In this document: positions 8,040 to 15,219 of the stretch, piece after piece
Numbering within the stretch: the stretch's first letter is position 1
How the letters are laid out: each line of letters starts with the position of its first letter
Assembly (NCBI GenBank): GCA_964473105.1
Contig: CAYYNQ010000079.1
Coordinates: 1 to 18,624, forward strand
Direction of reading: 5' to 3'
DNA: 18,624 nt
Origin: CAYYNQ01 sp964473105
GTDB lineage: Bacteria; Sumerlaeota; Sumerlaeia; MVZB01
Translations under genes and position numbers: made by a program
Notes under the pieces: model-generated
Database searches by the model: none
What the model was told of the DNA's origin: nothing
The model's input: the letters and a program-made list of their open reading frames with translations, nothing else

Positions 8040-8303
8040 GCCATGTAAAACCAGCTGTTTCCATGCATTACGAGACGGTCTGAGCTCGATCGCCTGAAAT
8101 TCTGCGATCAAGGTGTCTTTCAGTTTGATTTTCGGACCCACCGCTTTTCCGAATCCCAGCATTATCAAGAGGATGAACCAATTGACAAGCTCCCCCAGAC
8201 GATGGTACGATGACAGCATCAGCTCAGGTTCGGAATTTAGAACCTCTTGAATGATTTTAAATGGTTTATATGTTTCAAAATCTAATTCAACTGCCTTTAT
8301 CAC
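8031..8303 (-). CDS. Doubtful small ORF, 90 codons
   Basis: I do not recognise this protein. It has an acidic start, one hydrophobic stretch (LVNWFILLIMLGFG) and a basic end (RPSRNAWKQLVLHGLT). Codon choice looks plausible for coding. Against it, the GTG start follows a stop codon directly, no ribosome binding site is visible, and its first third is AT-rich and overlaps the likely rpmG promoter. An internal ATG at 8219 would give 62 residues. It could be a real small membrane protein, a gene remnant or chance. Confidence 0.25.
   Translation of the reverse strand: MIKAVELDFETYKPFKIIQEVLNSEPELMLSSYHRLGELVNWFILLIMLGFGKAVGPKIKLKDTLIAEFQAIELRPSRNAWKQLVLHGLT
8247..8274 (+). promoter_or_regulatory. 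Possible rpmG promoter
   Basis: TTGAAT (8247-8252) and TATGTT (8269-8274) with a 16-nt spacer in an AT-rich stretch, about 50 nt before the rpmG start codon. Both boxes match the consensus only in part. Confidence 0.35.
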
Positions 8304-8324
8304 TCATGATTGGAGCGGGATAAA

Positions 8325-8507
8325 ATGGCCAGGAAACAAAATCGAATTCAGGTCATCCTCGAGTGTACGAGTTGCCGAAAAAGCGGGCTGCCCGGTGTTT
8401 CCAGGTATGTTAGCACGAAAAACAGGAGTACGACAACAGACCGCATAGAACTCAAGAAATACTGCAAATTCGAGCGGAAACATACAGTCCACAAGGAAAT
8501 AAAATAA
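8325..8507 (+). CDS. rpmG: 50S ribosomal protein bL33
   Basis: Large-subunit ribosomal protein of 60 residues, usual length 50-60. The start is ATG 8325 with GGAG nine bases upstream. The sequence shows RIQVILECTSC, SRYVSTKNR, RIELKKYC and HTVHKEIK, all standard bL33 blocks. The first zinc-ribbon pair CTSC (14-17) is intact, but the second is reduced to a single Cys in KKYCKFERKHT, where zinc-binding forms have CxxC, so zinc binding is probably lost or altered. The insert GLPGVSRY between the halves resembles Bacteroidetes/Verrucomicrobia-type bL33. The usual neighbours tRNA-Trp, secE and nusG are not here; the next gene is convergent rlpA. A 103-codon ORF on the other strand here is a shadow. 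Confidence 0.95.
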   Translation: MARKQNRIQVILECTSCRKSGLPGVSRYVSTKNRSTTTDRIELKKYCKFERKHTVHKEIK

Positions 8508-8615
8508 CCCCTCCCCCTTCAAGAAAACCGACGTCTGGTGGGTAGGTCGAAAGGGATCCTGTTTAGGGAATCTCGGGGTTGTGTTCAAAAAATCATTCCA
8601 CTTACCGGTTCGCAA

Positions 8616-9239
8616 TCATCCGTTTCCCTTGGGGCCCATAACCTCGATCAGCGGATAGGCGACGATTTCGATCATGCAATTCACGACCCCATCATCCAGC
8701 ATTTCAAGTTTCCTTGCTGCAGCACGGCTCAAATCTATAATACGACCCTGAATGTAGGGACCCCTATCATTGATGATTACAATTACCGATTCCCGGGTAT
8801 CGAGACGTATGCACCTTACAATACTGCCAAAGGGGAGTGATTTGTGTGCAGCAGTCATGGATTCGGGATCAAATATCTCTCCGGTCGCGAGTAGCTGCGG
8901 TTCATCGTAGAACGAGGCAAGTCCAATCTGGGGAGGATATGCATAAGAGCCTGCGCGGTTGGCCACAAGTGGAACTCGACGATTGTGGATCATCACATCC
9001 TGTACAAATTCATCCACCCCTTTCTCATCGAGAAGTTCGATCCGAGCGACACCCTCTTCGAGACGATCGGGGTAGCTGGAAGGTTGGTGAAGCTTAGGTA
9101 TAGAATCAGCCGATTGCGATATCATCACCATCTCGTCTGGTATATAGGGCTGCTCCCCATTGTATGTACAGGCGCATATATTGATCGTGATTAACATGAT
9201 CAACATGCGGTTCAGACGATATTGAGGATAAACCAGCAT
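8616..9239 (-). CDS. rlpA: RlpA-like lipoprotein (double-psi beta-barrel)
   Basis: A 207-residue exported protein of the RlpA family, which in studied cases cleaves or binds denuded peptidoglycan at the septum. The N-terminus is a short hydrophobic stretch ending in ICAC, so Cys24 is the likely lipidated residue. After a low-complexity linker comes a short helix-rich part (about 60-95), then the double-psi barrel. The barrel has GLASFYDEP (106-114), LATGEIFDPESMTAAHKSLPFG with the conserved His132, and VIINDRGPYIQGRIIDLS with the conserved Asp158. Both active-site type residues are kept, so enzyme activity is possible. The C-terminal SPOR domain of E. coli RlpA is absent. No clear ribosome binding site precedes ATG 9239; ATG 9206 is the alternative. 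It is divergent from dacB, also a wall enzyme. Confidence 0.88.
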   Translation of the reverse strand: MLVYPQYRLNRMLIMLITINICACTYNGEQPYIPDEMVMISQSADSIPKLHQPSSYPDRLEEGVARIELLDEKGVDEFVQDVMIHNRRVPLVANRAGSYAYPPQIGLASFYDEPQLLATGEIFDPESMTAAHKSLPFGSIVRCIRLDTRESVIVIINDRGPYIQGRIIDLSRAAARKLEMLDDGVVNCMIEIVAYPLIEVMGPKGNG

Positions 9240-9546
9240 GGGGGGTCAGGGATGAGCAGCCTTTCTGATACAGGGCACGTCCAAGAATCATGTCAGTTGC
9301 ATCACGGGCCCTCTATCGACAAAACTGAATCTACAGCCCACGTATATCTTTCGGAAATAAAAAAACCATATTGCCGGAAGATTTGTTCGGGATATGCCAG
9401 AAAGCGGAATAATCCTGATTATCCTGATGACCGGGTGTTTCAGAGGGCGCGGATCCCCACCGTCAGGATGGGATGACTGTATTCATTGATTTGATTCTGC
9501 TGAATTTAGTCTATATGCTCATTTATGGACCGAATGATCGACGATC
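9240..9546. other. Intergenic region between rlpA and dacB
   Basis: 307 bases between divergent starts. Short ORFs exist but none has a recognisable product. AT-rich stretches near 9355-9370 and 9480-9530 could hold promoters for the two genes, but I find no pair of boxes convincing enough to call. A TCCTGAT-type direct repeat near 9411-9430 is too short to interpret. Confidence 0.5.
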
Positions 9547-11295
9547 ATGATTCTCTCCCCTCCCCGAGTCTCCGCAAAGATTTTCAGGCAAGGTGTTCAT
9601 AGGCGCATGGTGGAAATCGAAAAAACCATAATTCGGGTCAGGATCAATCCCTGCCTCTGTCGCCTTGCCGGGAAATTGAGAATCTACGTGATTCTCCTTT
9701 TATCAATATTTCAACTCCAGGTTGTCACCCACTCAAAAAAACCGGCCAATACGGACCAGTGGATATCAAGTGTCAGGAAGGCCGAGAAACGATACGGTGA
9801 AAAATGGTCAGTCCTCGTCAAGGATCTGGAATCGGATGAGACGGTATTTTCATACAAACCCTCCCGAAAACTGGTTCCTGCATCGAACCGAAAAATAATT
9901 ATCCTTGCCCTGGCACTCGAGACCTTGGGGCCGGATTTTCTTTTTAAGACCATTCTTTACCTGGATCAGGGTAAACAGGAAGGCTTGGAAACCTACCGGG
10001 GCAATTTAGTCCTTTATTCCAATGGGGATCCCACCATGGATGCCTCTTACATCCGGGGGGTTCGTAATCCAATCAATCTTATCGGTCAATGGTGCAGTGA
10101 AATAGCATCCGCCGATATTCGGGATATAGATGGTGATCTGATCATCGATGCCTCGGCATTCGGTGAAAACCAGAATGTATACCCCTCCGTCTGGGATATT
10201 CGCCACCAGAGCCTTGCATATGCCCCCATCCCATCAGCTATCACCCTTTCCAGGAACCTTTTGAGCCTGATCGTCAAACCCGGGAAGGATTCGGGTGATC
10301 GCGGACGGGTGAGTGTTTTCCCATCTAAAATAGGAATTCACCTGAATAATCGAACTGTGACAGGGAAACGCAAACCCTATGGCGTTACAGCGATGTTCGG
10401 TAACGACGGACGGACAATCAACCTGAATGGGAGGGTACCCCTGGGAGGCAAGCAGGAGGTCGCCGTCCTGCCGCTTAAAAACCCACTCGAGTATATTGCT
10501 CATGTATTGAAGGAACGACTGTCAAAAGAGGGCGTCAGGTTAAATGGGAATATAAGGATCATGTTAGACCCTGAAAACAGGGATCCAGCTACAATGCAAC
10601 AGTATGTCGTGGGAACCAATATATCCCCGCCTCTCCATAAACTCCTTCGCACCATGATGGTCAGGAGCAATAATTTTATATCAGAGCAGGTGTGGCGTGC
10701 ATGCGCCGTGAGGGCGGTCGGTCGCGCCGACGCTCCTCAGGTGCGGGATGTGGAACAAGATTGGCTCCGCAGGAATGGATTATCGTGGATAGAACCCGGT
10801 TACGACGGATGTGGACTGTCGTCTCTTAACCGGAACAGTCCCGCCGAGTTTGTCATCCTGCTCAAGATGCTCTATAACTCCGTTTACCACGATCAGCTTG
10901 TTTCAGCCCTTCCGGTTTCCGGACGATCAGGTACGCTCAAAAAACGCTATTTCACACGCAAAGGCGGTAGAGTCCATGCAAAGACGGGGACACTGACCGG
11001 GGTTACTTCATTGTCCGGACTGATAAAGGACCGCCATAGCGGGAAATTTCGCTATGTCTTCTCGATAATTGGAAATGCGGAAGGAGATACTCACGGTCGC
11101 CTTAGCATGCGAACTAATCAATTGATGAAACTCCTGATTCAAAGGCTTGACAAATCATCCGGCAGGGTTTCCAGGAAACAGGATTCAAGCGGGGAGACCG
11201 GCACGGATCCGTCCGTGAAGAAAGCTCATCCAAACCTGAAGACACGACTCAAGGCATGGAATAAACACGGCGGAAATATTGTTGATCGAAAATAA
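9547..11295 (+). CDS. dacB: D-alanyl-D-alanine carboxypeptidase, DacB/PBP4 family (S13)
   Basis: Penicillin-binding serine peptidase that trims or opens peptidoglycan cross-links outside the cytoplasmic membrane. All three active-site motifs are present: SNRK (113-116, nucleophile Ser113), SNN (374-376) and KTG (479-481 in HAKTGTLTG). Between the first two lies the large inserted domain typical of the family, including GDPTMD and AYAPIPSAITLSRN. A hydrophobic segment at about 44-60 is the likely signal or anchor, preceded by an unusually long basic N-terminus. ATG 9607 may therefore be the true start, though neither start has a clear binding site. A basic tail of about 50 residues follows the catalytic domain. 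At 582 residues it is somewhat longer than E. coli PBP4. Confidence 0.93.
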   Translation: MILSPPRVSAKIFRQGVHRRMVEIEKTIIRVRINPCLCRLAGKLRIYVILLLSIFQLQVVTHSKKPANTDQWISSVRKAEKRYGEKWSVLVKDLESDETVFSYKPSRKLVPASNRKIIILALALETLGPDFLFKTILYLDQGKQEGLETYRGNLVLYSNGDPTMDASYIRGVRNPINLIGQWCSEIASADIRDIDGDLIIDASAFGENQNVYPSVWDIRHQSLAYAPIPSAITLSRNLLSLIVKPGKDSGDRGRVSVFPSKIGIHLNNRTVTGKRKPYGVTAMFGNDGRTINLNGRVPLGGKQEVAVLPLKNPLEYIAHVLKERLSKEGVRLNGNIRIMLDPENRDPATMQQYVVGTNISPPLHKLLRTMMVRSNNFISEQVWRACAVRAVGRADAPQVRDVEQDWLRRNGLSWIEPGYDGCGLSSLNRNSPAEFVILLKMLYNSVYHDQLVSALPVSGRSGTLKKRYFTRKGGRVHAKTGTLTGVTSLSGLIKDRHSGKFRYVFSIIGNAEGDTHGRLSMRTNQLMKLLIQRLDKSSGRVSRKQDSSGETGTDPSVKKAHPNLKTRLKAWNKHGGNIVDRK

Positions 11296-11318
11296 CGGGA
11301 CAAAAGCGAAGACGGCAT

Positions 11319-11606
11319 TCAACGATCCCTGAACATCTCGGGTTGGATTCCATGCTCCTTGATCTTTTTGTAGAGATAAGGTCTTCCGACCATGCTCGAT
11401 CTCGAAGCAAGCGCCATGTTTCCATGTATCCTGCGCAGCAGATCTTCCAGATATTTTGCCTCAAAATGCCTCTTGGCTTCCCTGAACGTGAGATTCACGC
11501 CTTCATGGCGTAGATCCTGATTTTCACCCTTTGACTTCTGATGTTCACATGAAAATATGGGGGGGGGCGGGGGCTTCAGGAGGAATTTGCAAGACAATCG
11601 CCCCAC
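11319..11606 (-). pseudogene. Remnant of a sigma-54 type activator (Fis-like helix-turn-helix)
   Basis: The last 57 residues of this 95-codon frame match the C-terminal DNA-binding end of NtrC-family activators: TFREAKRHFEAKYLEDLL, then the helix-turn-helix IHGNMALASRSSMVGRPYLYKKIKEHG and a final PEMFRDR. In intact proteins a AAA+ domain with a GAFTGA loop comes before this; here no trace of it is seen in any frame up to yceH. The first 38 codons look unlike the family and cross a run of nine G (11559-11567), then C, then five G. I therefore read it as a decayed fragment. A small free-standing Fis-like DNA-binding protein is the alternative, but no ribosome binding site supports that. Confidence 0.6.
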
Positions 11607-11703
11607 CCCGGACAGGTATTAGCCATTTCTTCGTACACTCGCATATGCCAACACGATGACAGTTCGAGGATATTTTGGATATATTTCAAACTCTAAAACA
11701 GCT

Positions 11704-11802
11704 ATATATTGGTTTGACTCCGGTGGGTTAAATCCCGATCCTAGATCCATTCATGGCCCAAAACAGGATCCATCGCATAGAACTTAATAATATATTGGTT
11801 TT
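11704..11802. repeat. 12-bp direct repeat upstream of yceH
   Basis: ATATATTGGTTT occurs at 11704-11715 and 11791-11802, start to start 87 nt. It lies in AT-rich DNA, so chance is possible; it could also mark protein-binding sites. Confidence 0.4.
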
Positions 11803-11838
11803 CGCTGTGGTCTTCCTATTGAACAGACATTTGTTATT

Positions 11839-12540
11839 ATGATGAATCTAACCTCAATTGAACTCCGAGTGCTGGCAAGCCTGATTGAAAAACAGATATG
11901 TACGCCCGAGTATTACCCTCTCTCCATGAATGCGCTGATCAATGCGTGTAATCAGAAATTAAACAGGAACCCGGTGGTCGAATACAACGAAATCATCATC
12001 GAGACCGGCCTGCAGGCGCTGAAGGCAAAACAGTTGGCCAGGAAAGTATATGACGGTGCCGGACGGGTTCCGAAATACAGCCACCTTTTCCATCAGGGAT
12101 ACAACCTGAAACGAAACCTGGTTTCCATACTGGTCGAGCTTATGCTCAGGGGCCCTCAGACACCGGGCGAACTCAAGTCCCGATGCAGGAGACTTCATAT
12201 ATTCCAGAGTGTCAGTGATGTTTTATCAGCATTGAATACATTGATGAATACCGAGGAACCTATGGTATTTCAGCTGGCAATGCAATCGGGCAGCCGTGAA
12301 GTCCGCTATTCACACACATTCAGTGATGAAGACGTTGAGACAGGATCGGGCGTGGATGTGAAAAACGATCAAGACCCCGGCCCGAATACCTTTGCATCGG
12401 GGATCCGTATGGAGGAGAAACATGATGAGCGGTTTGAATCAATGATACGACGGATGGAAGTGGAGATTATTTCACTGAGAAAAGAACTTTGTGAAATCAG
12501 GAATGATATTCAGGAGATCAAACAAAACAGCCAGTCTTAA
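11839..12540 (+). CDS. yceH: YceH family protein (DUF480)
   Basis: A 233-residue cytoplasmic protein of the YceH/DUF480 family, whose function is not established; the fold is two winged-helix units, suggesting nucleic-acid or protein binding. Family blocks are clear: LTSIELRVLASLIEKQICTP, YYPLSMNALINACNQKLNRNPV, GRVPKYSH in the middle, LMLRGPQTPGELKSR in the second unit, and REVRYSHTFS at its end. The C-terminus (about 195-230) is a charged coiled coil, also common in the family, after an acidic linker. Two adjacent ATG codons (11839, 11842) could serve as the start and no binding site is visible before them. It converges on rlmD. Confidence 0.93.
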   Translation: MMNLTSIELRVLASLIEKQICTPEYYPLSMNALINACNQKLNRNPVVEYNEIIIETGLQALKAKQLARKVYDGAGRVPKYSHLFHQGYNLKRNLVSILVELMLRGPQTPGELKSRCRRLHIFQSVSDVLSALNTLMNTEEPMVFQLAMQSGSREVRYSHTFSDEDVETGSGVDVKNDQDPGPNTFASGIRMEEKHDERFESMIRRMEVEIISLRKELCEIRNDIQEIKQNSQS

Positions 12541-12610
12541 CATTCTGGATCATTACCCGTTTGGAATTTCGGAGTGGCCCATCCCGCGACAAGATGGGAG
12601 CCGCCAGCAT
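12518..12610 (-). CDS. Candidate 30-codon ORF behind a perfect Shine-Dalgarno
   Basis: I do not recognise the product, which would be 30 residues (begins MLAAPILSRDGPLRN). The case rests on the signal before it: GAAAGGAGGTGATCC ends five bases upstream of ATG 12610, and the AGGAGG core is 10 nt away. The ORF starts eight codon-lengths or fewer after the rlmD stop, so it could be translated from the same mRNA. Its end overlaps the 3' end of yceH in antisense. Without homologues it remains a guess. Confidence 0.3.
   Translation of the reverse strand: MLAAPILSRDGPLRNSKRVMIQNVKTGCFV
12576..12602. terminator. Hairpin between convergent yceH and rlmD
   Basis: GGCCCATC (12576-12583) pairs with GATGGGAGCC (12593-12602), leaving one bulge, around a 9-nt loop. 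It lies between two convergent stop codons, where a two-way terminator is expected. There is no T run on either side, so an intrinsic terminator is not certain. It also sits inside the candidate 30-codon ORF. Confidence 0.35.
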
Positions 12611-12614
12611 TATC

Positions 12615-12629
12615 GGATCACCTCCTTTC
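12615..12629 (-). promoter_or_regulatory. Perfect extended Shine-Dalgarno at the end of rlmD
   Basis: The plus strand reads GGATCACCTCCTTTC, identical to the conserved 3' end of bacterial 16S rRNA, so the minus-strand transcript carries its full 15-nt complement. It overlaps the last rlmD codons and stop. Such a complete match is far stronger than the binding sites of the real genes around it. Confidence 0.6.
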
Positions 12630-13997
12630 AAGTACTAGGCGGACAATCGTTTCGATATGGAACGTATGGGGGAACATGTCTATGGGCTGGACTTCATCAA
12701 TCCGATAGCCAGAATTTGTGATTGTCACCAGGTCCCTTGCAAGCGTTGCGGGGTTGCAGGACACATAAACAAAAACAGGCGACTGCAGAGCAAGGAGGCC
12801 CCTGAGGGAGCGCTTATCCATTCCGCCACGTGGCGGGTCAATGACAATGTGAGTGAAAGGTCTCCGCACCGCCCTGGATGCGAGTTCAAGTCCTGCGGGA
12901 AAAGGCCGGGCGATGAAGGTCGCGTTATGAATATTATTGTGGCGGGCATTCTCGCGTGCATCCCAGACAGCACTGGTAATCATTTCAACTCCAACAACAT
13001 GTTCCGCCTGTTGAGCACAATGAAGTCCGATTGCCCCCATACCGCAATAAGCGTCCAGAACACATGAGGCTTCGTCGATTCGGGCCATTTCGACAACTCT
13101 GCGATAAAGCAAACGTGCAGCATCGGTATTTGTCTGGAAGAACGCCATCGGTGATATCCTGAACCTTAATCCGTTAATATCCTCGAATAAGTGTGATATT
13201 CCCCAGGAACCAGCCTGATCATCCATCTTTGCAACATCAGCAATCCCGGTATTGACCCCCCAGATCCAGCCCTCGAAACCTTCAACACACATTTTCAGTT
13301 GATCGTTCAATTCATCTGCATTTTTCAGCTCTCCGCGGTTTGTCAACAGTACCAGAATCGATTTAGAGTCAGTATTCGAATAACGCATGATCGCATGTCT
13401 CAGGAAACCTTCGTGTTTGTTCTTGGAATAAGCCCGAAGTCCATTTTTTCGAGCATATATTGTCAGGACCTCGAGCATTCGGTCGAACGGAGGTGGGTGA
13501 ATATGACATTTATCCACCTCAAGCAGTCGATCGAACCTACCCGGTGAATGAAATCCGAGAATAACATCTCCTGTTTCGTCCTCGCCAAATGAATATTCCA
13601 TCTTATTTCGGTAATGCCAGTTTTGTGGCGAAGGAATGATCGGCGCAAAATTAAGTCCATCCTGTCCGCCAAGATGCTTCAGTGTATTAACCACCTGCTT
13701 CTGTTTCCATTCAACCTGGCTGGAATAGGGGATATGTTGCCAGCAACACCCCCCGCAGCTTCCGAATAGAGCGCAACGAGGGTTTACAATTCGGTTGGGT
13801 GATGGAATTTCAATTGATTCGATGACGGCTTGGGCATGATTGGACTTTTTCTTGAGTACACGCGCCCGGATGGGTTCACCCGGCATGGCACCTGCAACAA
13901 ATAGCACGAAATCCTTATACCTGCCCACACCACTCCCGCCATATGCAAGGTCATCAATCTCGATCGTGACGACATCATTTTTCTTGAGATTTGTCAT
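12618..13997 (-). CDS. rlmD: 23S rRNA (uracil-5)-methyltransferase, RlmD/TrmA family
   Basis: SAM-dependent enzyme that methylates C5 of a uridine in 23S rRNA (U1939 in E. coli RlmD) or, in sister enzymes, other rRNA or tRNA uridines. An N-terminal TRAM domain (about 1-60) binds RNA. The four Fe-S cluster cysteines C75, C81, C84 and C164 sit in the spacing expected for RlmD. The methyltransferase domain has LDAYCGMGAIGL for SAM binding, IDPPRGG, the nucleophile Cys414 in YVSCNPATLARDL and a final PHTFHIETIV with the catalytic Glu. At 459 residues it is the usual length. The exact target base cannot be fixed by motif alone. No binding site is seen before ATG 13997, and queE starts about 220 nt away on the other strand. 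Confidence 0.93.
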   Translation of the reverse strand: MTNLKKNDVVTIEIDDLAYGGSGVGRYKDFVLFVAGAMPGEPIRARVLKKKSNHAQAVIESIEIPSPNRIVNPRCALFGSCGGCCWQHIPYSSQVEWKQKQVVNTLKHLGGQDGLNFAPIIPSPQNWHYRNKMEYSFGEDETGDVILGFHSPGRFDRLLEVDKCHIHPPPFDRMLEVLTIYARKNGLRAYSKNKHEGFLRHAIMRYSNTDSKSILVLLTNRGELKNADELNDQLKMCVEGFEGWIWGVNTGIADVAKMDDQAGSWGISHLFEDINGLRFRISPMAFFQTNTDAARLLYRRVVEMARIDEASCVLDAYCGMGAIGLHCAQQAEHVVGVEMITSAVWDARENARHNNIHNATFIARPFPAGLELASRAVRRPFTHIVIDPPRGGMDKRSLRGLLALQSPVFVYVSCNPATLARDLVTITNSGYRIDEVQPIDMFPHTFHIETIVRLVLERR

Positions 13998-14132
13998 CGT
14001 ATTACAACTGATATCATCCCGGGGAGGGGCCGCCCTTGATCACTGGCATACAGATATCGAGCCCCATTTCCGCGGAATGCGGGCGATCTTTTGAATTTCA
14101 TGTGCGGGCAAGCCCAGACATGATATTTTTAC

Positions 14133-14159
14133 ATCTAACACATGCTATGTAGATATGAT
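14133..14159 (+). promoter_or_regulatory. Possible queE promoter with an inverted repeat
   Basis: A TATGAT -10 box (14154-14159) lies about 55 nt before the queE start; no good -35 box is found at 17 nt, but TTTACA lies 20 nt away. The arms ATCTA (14133-14137) and TAGAT (14150-14154) form an imperfect palindrome over the spacer, a place where a regulator could bind. Confidence 0.3.
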
Positions 14160-14214
14160 ACAAATACGGTGATTCCGGAAGAGTGTGGCGGGATCAATTC
14201 GACCAGGATTTATC

Positions 14215-14904
14215 ATGTCATCAAAAAACACCCGATCCGGGACGAAAGCACTTGAATCATCCGGGATGCTGCTTGTCAGTGAACTGTATGAATCTATTCA
14301 GGGCGAATCCAGTCATTGCGGACAGCGTTGTGTTTTTATCCGCTTGACCGGATGCCCACTGCGATGCAGGTGGTGTGATAGCGAATTTTCATTTCAGGGT
14401 GGCAAGAGGATGGTTATAGATGAACTAGTCCAGCACGTCTCCTCGATGGACACCCCTCTTGTCGAGGTCACGGGGGGGGAGCCGCTCGCACAAACCGGAT
14501 GCCTTGACTTGATAAAAAAACTGTGTGATTCGGGACTGACAGTTCTCCTGGAAACCAGTGGCGCACTCGATATCAAACCGGTTGACCCGCGTGTTACCAT
14601 AATCATGGATATCAAGTGCCCTGACAGCGGGGAATCCAACTCCAACCTGTGGGACAATATCCAACATCTTAAACCACAGGATGAAGTCAAATTTGTCATC
14701 GCCTGCCGTGAGGACTATATCTGGGCGCGGGATGTCCTGGATCGTCATGGCCTTGAAGACCGGCATACAGTTTATCTTTCCCCGGCCGGAGGAATTCTAA
14801 ACCCTGCCGAACTTGCGGATTGGATACTGCAGGATCGCTTGAATCTCCGGTTCCAGATCCAAACCCACAAGGTGATCTGGCCGGACAGGGAAGGGGGCAT
14901 CTAG
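14215..14904 (+). CDS. queE: 7-carboxy-7-deazaguanine synthase
   Basis: Radical SAM enzyme that turns 6-carboxytetrahydropterin into 7-carboxy-7-deazaguanine, the ring-contraction step on the way to queuosine in tRNA. ATG 14215 is chosen because AGGA lies seven bases upstream; a GTG at 14185 would add ten residues. The 229-residue protein shows the QueE opening ELYESIQGES with CVFIRLTGCPLRCRWCD. The cluster cysteines are C47, C51 and C54 (CX3CX2C). EVTGGEPL (84-91) binds the SAM amino group, and later MDIKCPDSGE and LSPAGG fit the family. queC, queD and queF are not in the window. The gene stands alone, convergent with rluD. Confidence 0.93.
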   Translation: MSSKNTRSGTKALESSGMLLVSELYESIQGESSHCGQRCVFIRLTGCPLRCRWCDSEFSFQGGKRMVIDELVQHVSSMDTPLVEVTGGEPLAQTGCLDLIKKLCDSGLTVLLETSGALDIKPVDPRVTIIMDIKCPDSGESNSNLWDNIQHLKPQDEVKFVIACREDYIWARDVLDRHGLEDRHTVYLSPAGGILNPAELADWILQDRLNLRFQIQTHKVIWPDREGGI

Positions 14905-15219
14905 GCCCAGGTTTTTGGGTACCATCCTCGCGGAGGTGCCATCACGAATTCAATGATGCCAGGAACCGAAAACCTCTTGGGAGGTAGGATAACAGAATCT
15001 GACCTGTGTGGGATATAAATTTGGTCGTGGTCAGCGCCGGGGATGAATCGATTGTTGAATTCTCAGGGAATCTGGGCTGGGCTTAAGACCGTATTCATTA
15101 ATCAATCCAATGGCGTTTTCCAGCCTATCGGGTAACTAAAGCAGTCAGCCCATGGGGTGGTGGGCGACAGGACGATTGATGAGCTGAAATCAAGCCCCGA
15201 CCCGTCACACCATGGCGAT
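14905..15219. other. Intergenic region between queE and rluD
   Basis: 315 bases between convergent genes. On the minus strand a hairpin with stem ACCTC/GAGGT (14985-14972) followed by TTTTC could end the rluD transcript, though it is some 230 nt past the stop. A second small hairpin, CCTC/GAGG, lies at 14926-14936. A short coding-like frame near 15010-15086 (plus strand) has no start or family match. I see no gene. Confidence 0.5.

Larger units (their letters stand above)
7901..8324. other. Intergenic region between the moxR-type gene and rpmG
   Basis: 424 bases between two divergent genes. It holds the strong minus-strand promoter near 8010-8039, a possible plus-strand promoter at 8247-8274 and one doubtful small minus-strand ORF (8031-8303). 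I see no RNA gene or long repeat. Confidence 0.6.
11296..11838. other. Intergenic region with a gene remnant
   Basis: 543 bases between dacB and yceH. The left half carries a minus-strand remnant of a transcription activator and a G-rich run. The right half (about 11620-11838) is AT-rich with no gene, but has a 12-bp direct repeat (ATATATTGGTTT) at 11704-11715 and 11791-11802 upstream of yceH. Confidence 0.6.

Noticed and set aside
8304..8615. A 103-codon minus-strand ORF
   Set aside because: It is antisense to rpmG, whose product is clearly bL33; the ORF has no recognisable features.
8540..8620. A tRNA gene after rpmG (GGTTCG-like T-loop near 8608), as tRNA-Trp often follows rpmG
   Set aside because: No acceptor stem, anticodon arm or D-loop can be paired with it.
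12615..12629. A fragment of a 16S rRNA gene, because the plus strand matches its 3' end
   Set aside because: The match stops at 15 nt on both sides and codes for the last residues and stop of RlmD on the other strand, so it is a Shine-Dalgarno-type sequence and not rRNA.
14100..14214. A preQ1 riboswitch before queE
   Set aside because: The conserved hairpin, A-rich tail and C-rich pairing strand of preQ1 classes are not present.
15010..15086. A short plus-strand coding-like frame between queE and rluD
   Set aside because: It has an in-frame stop just upstream, no start signal and no family match; too short to call a remnant.
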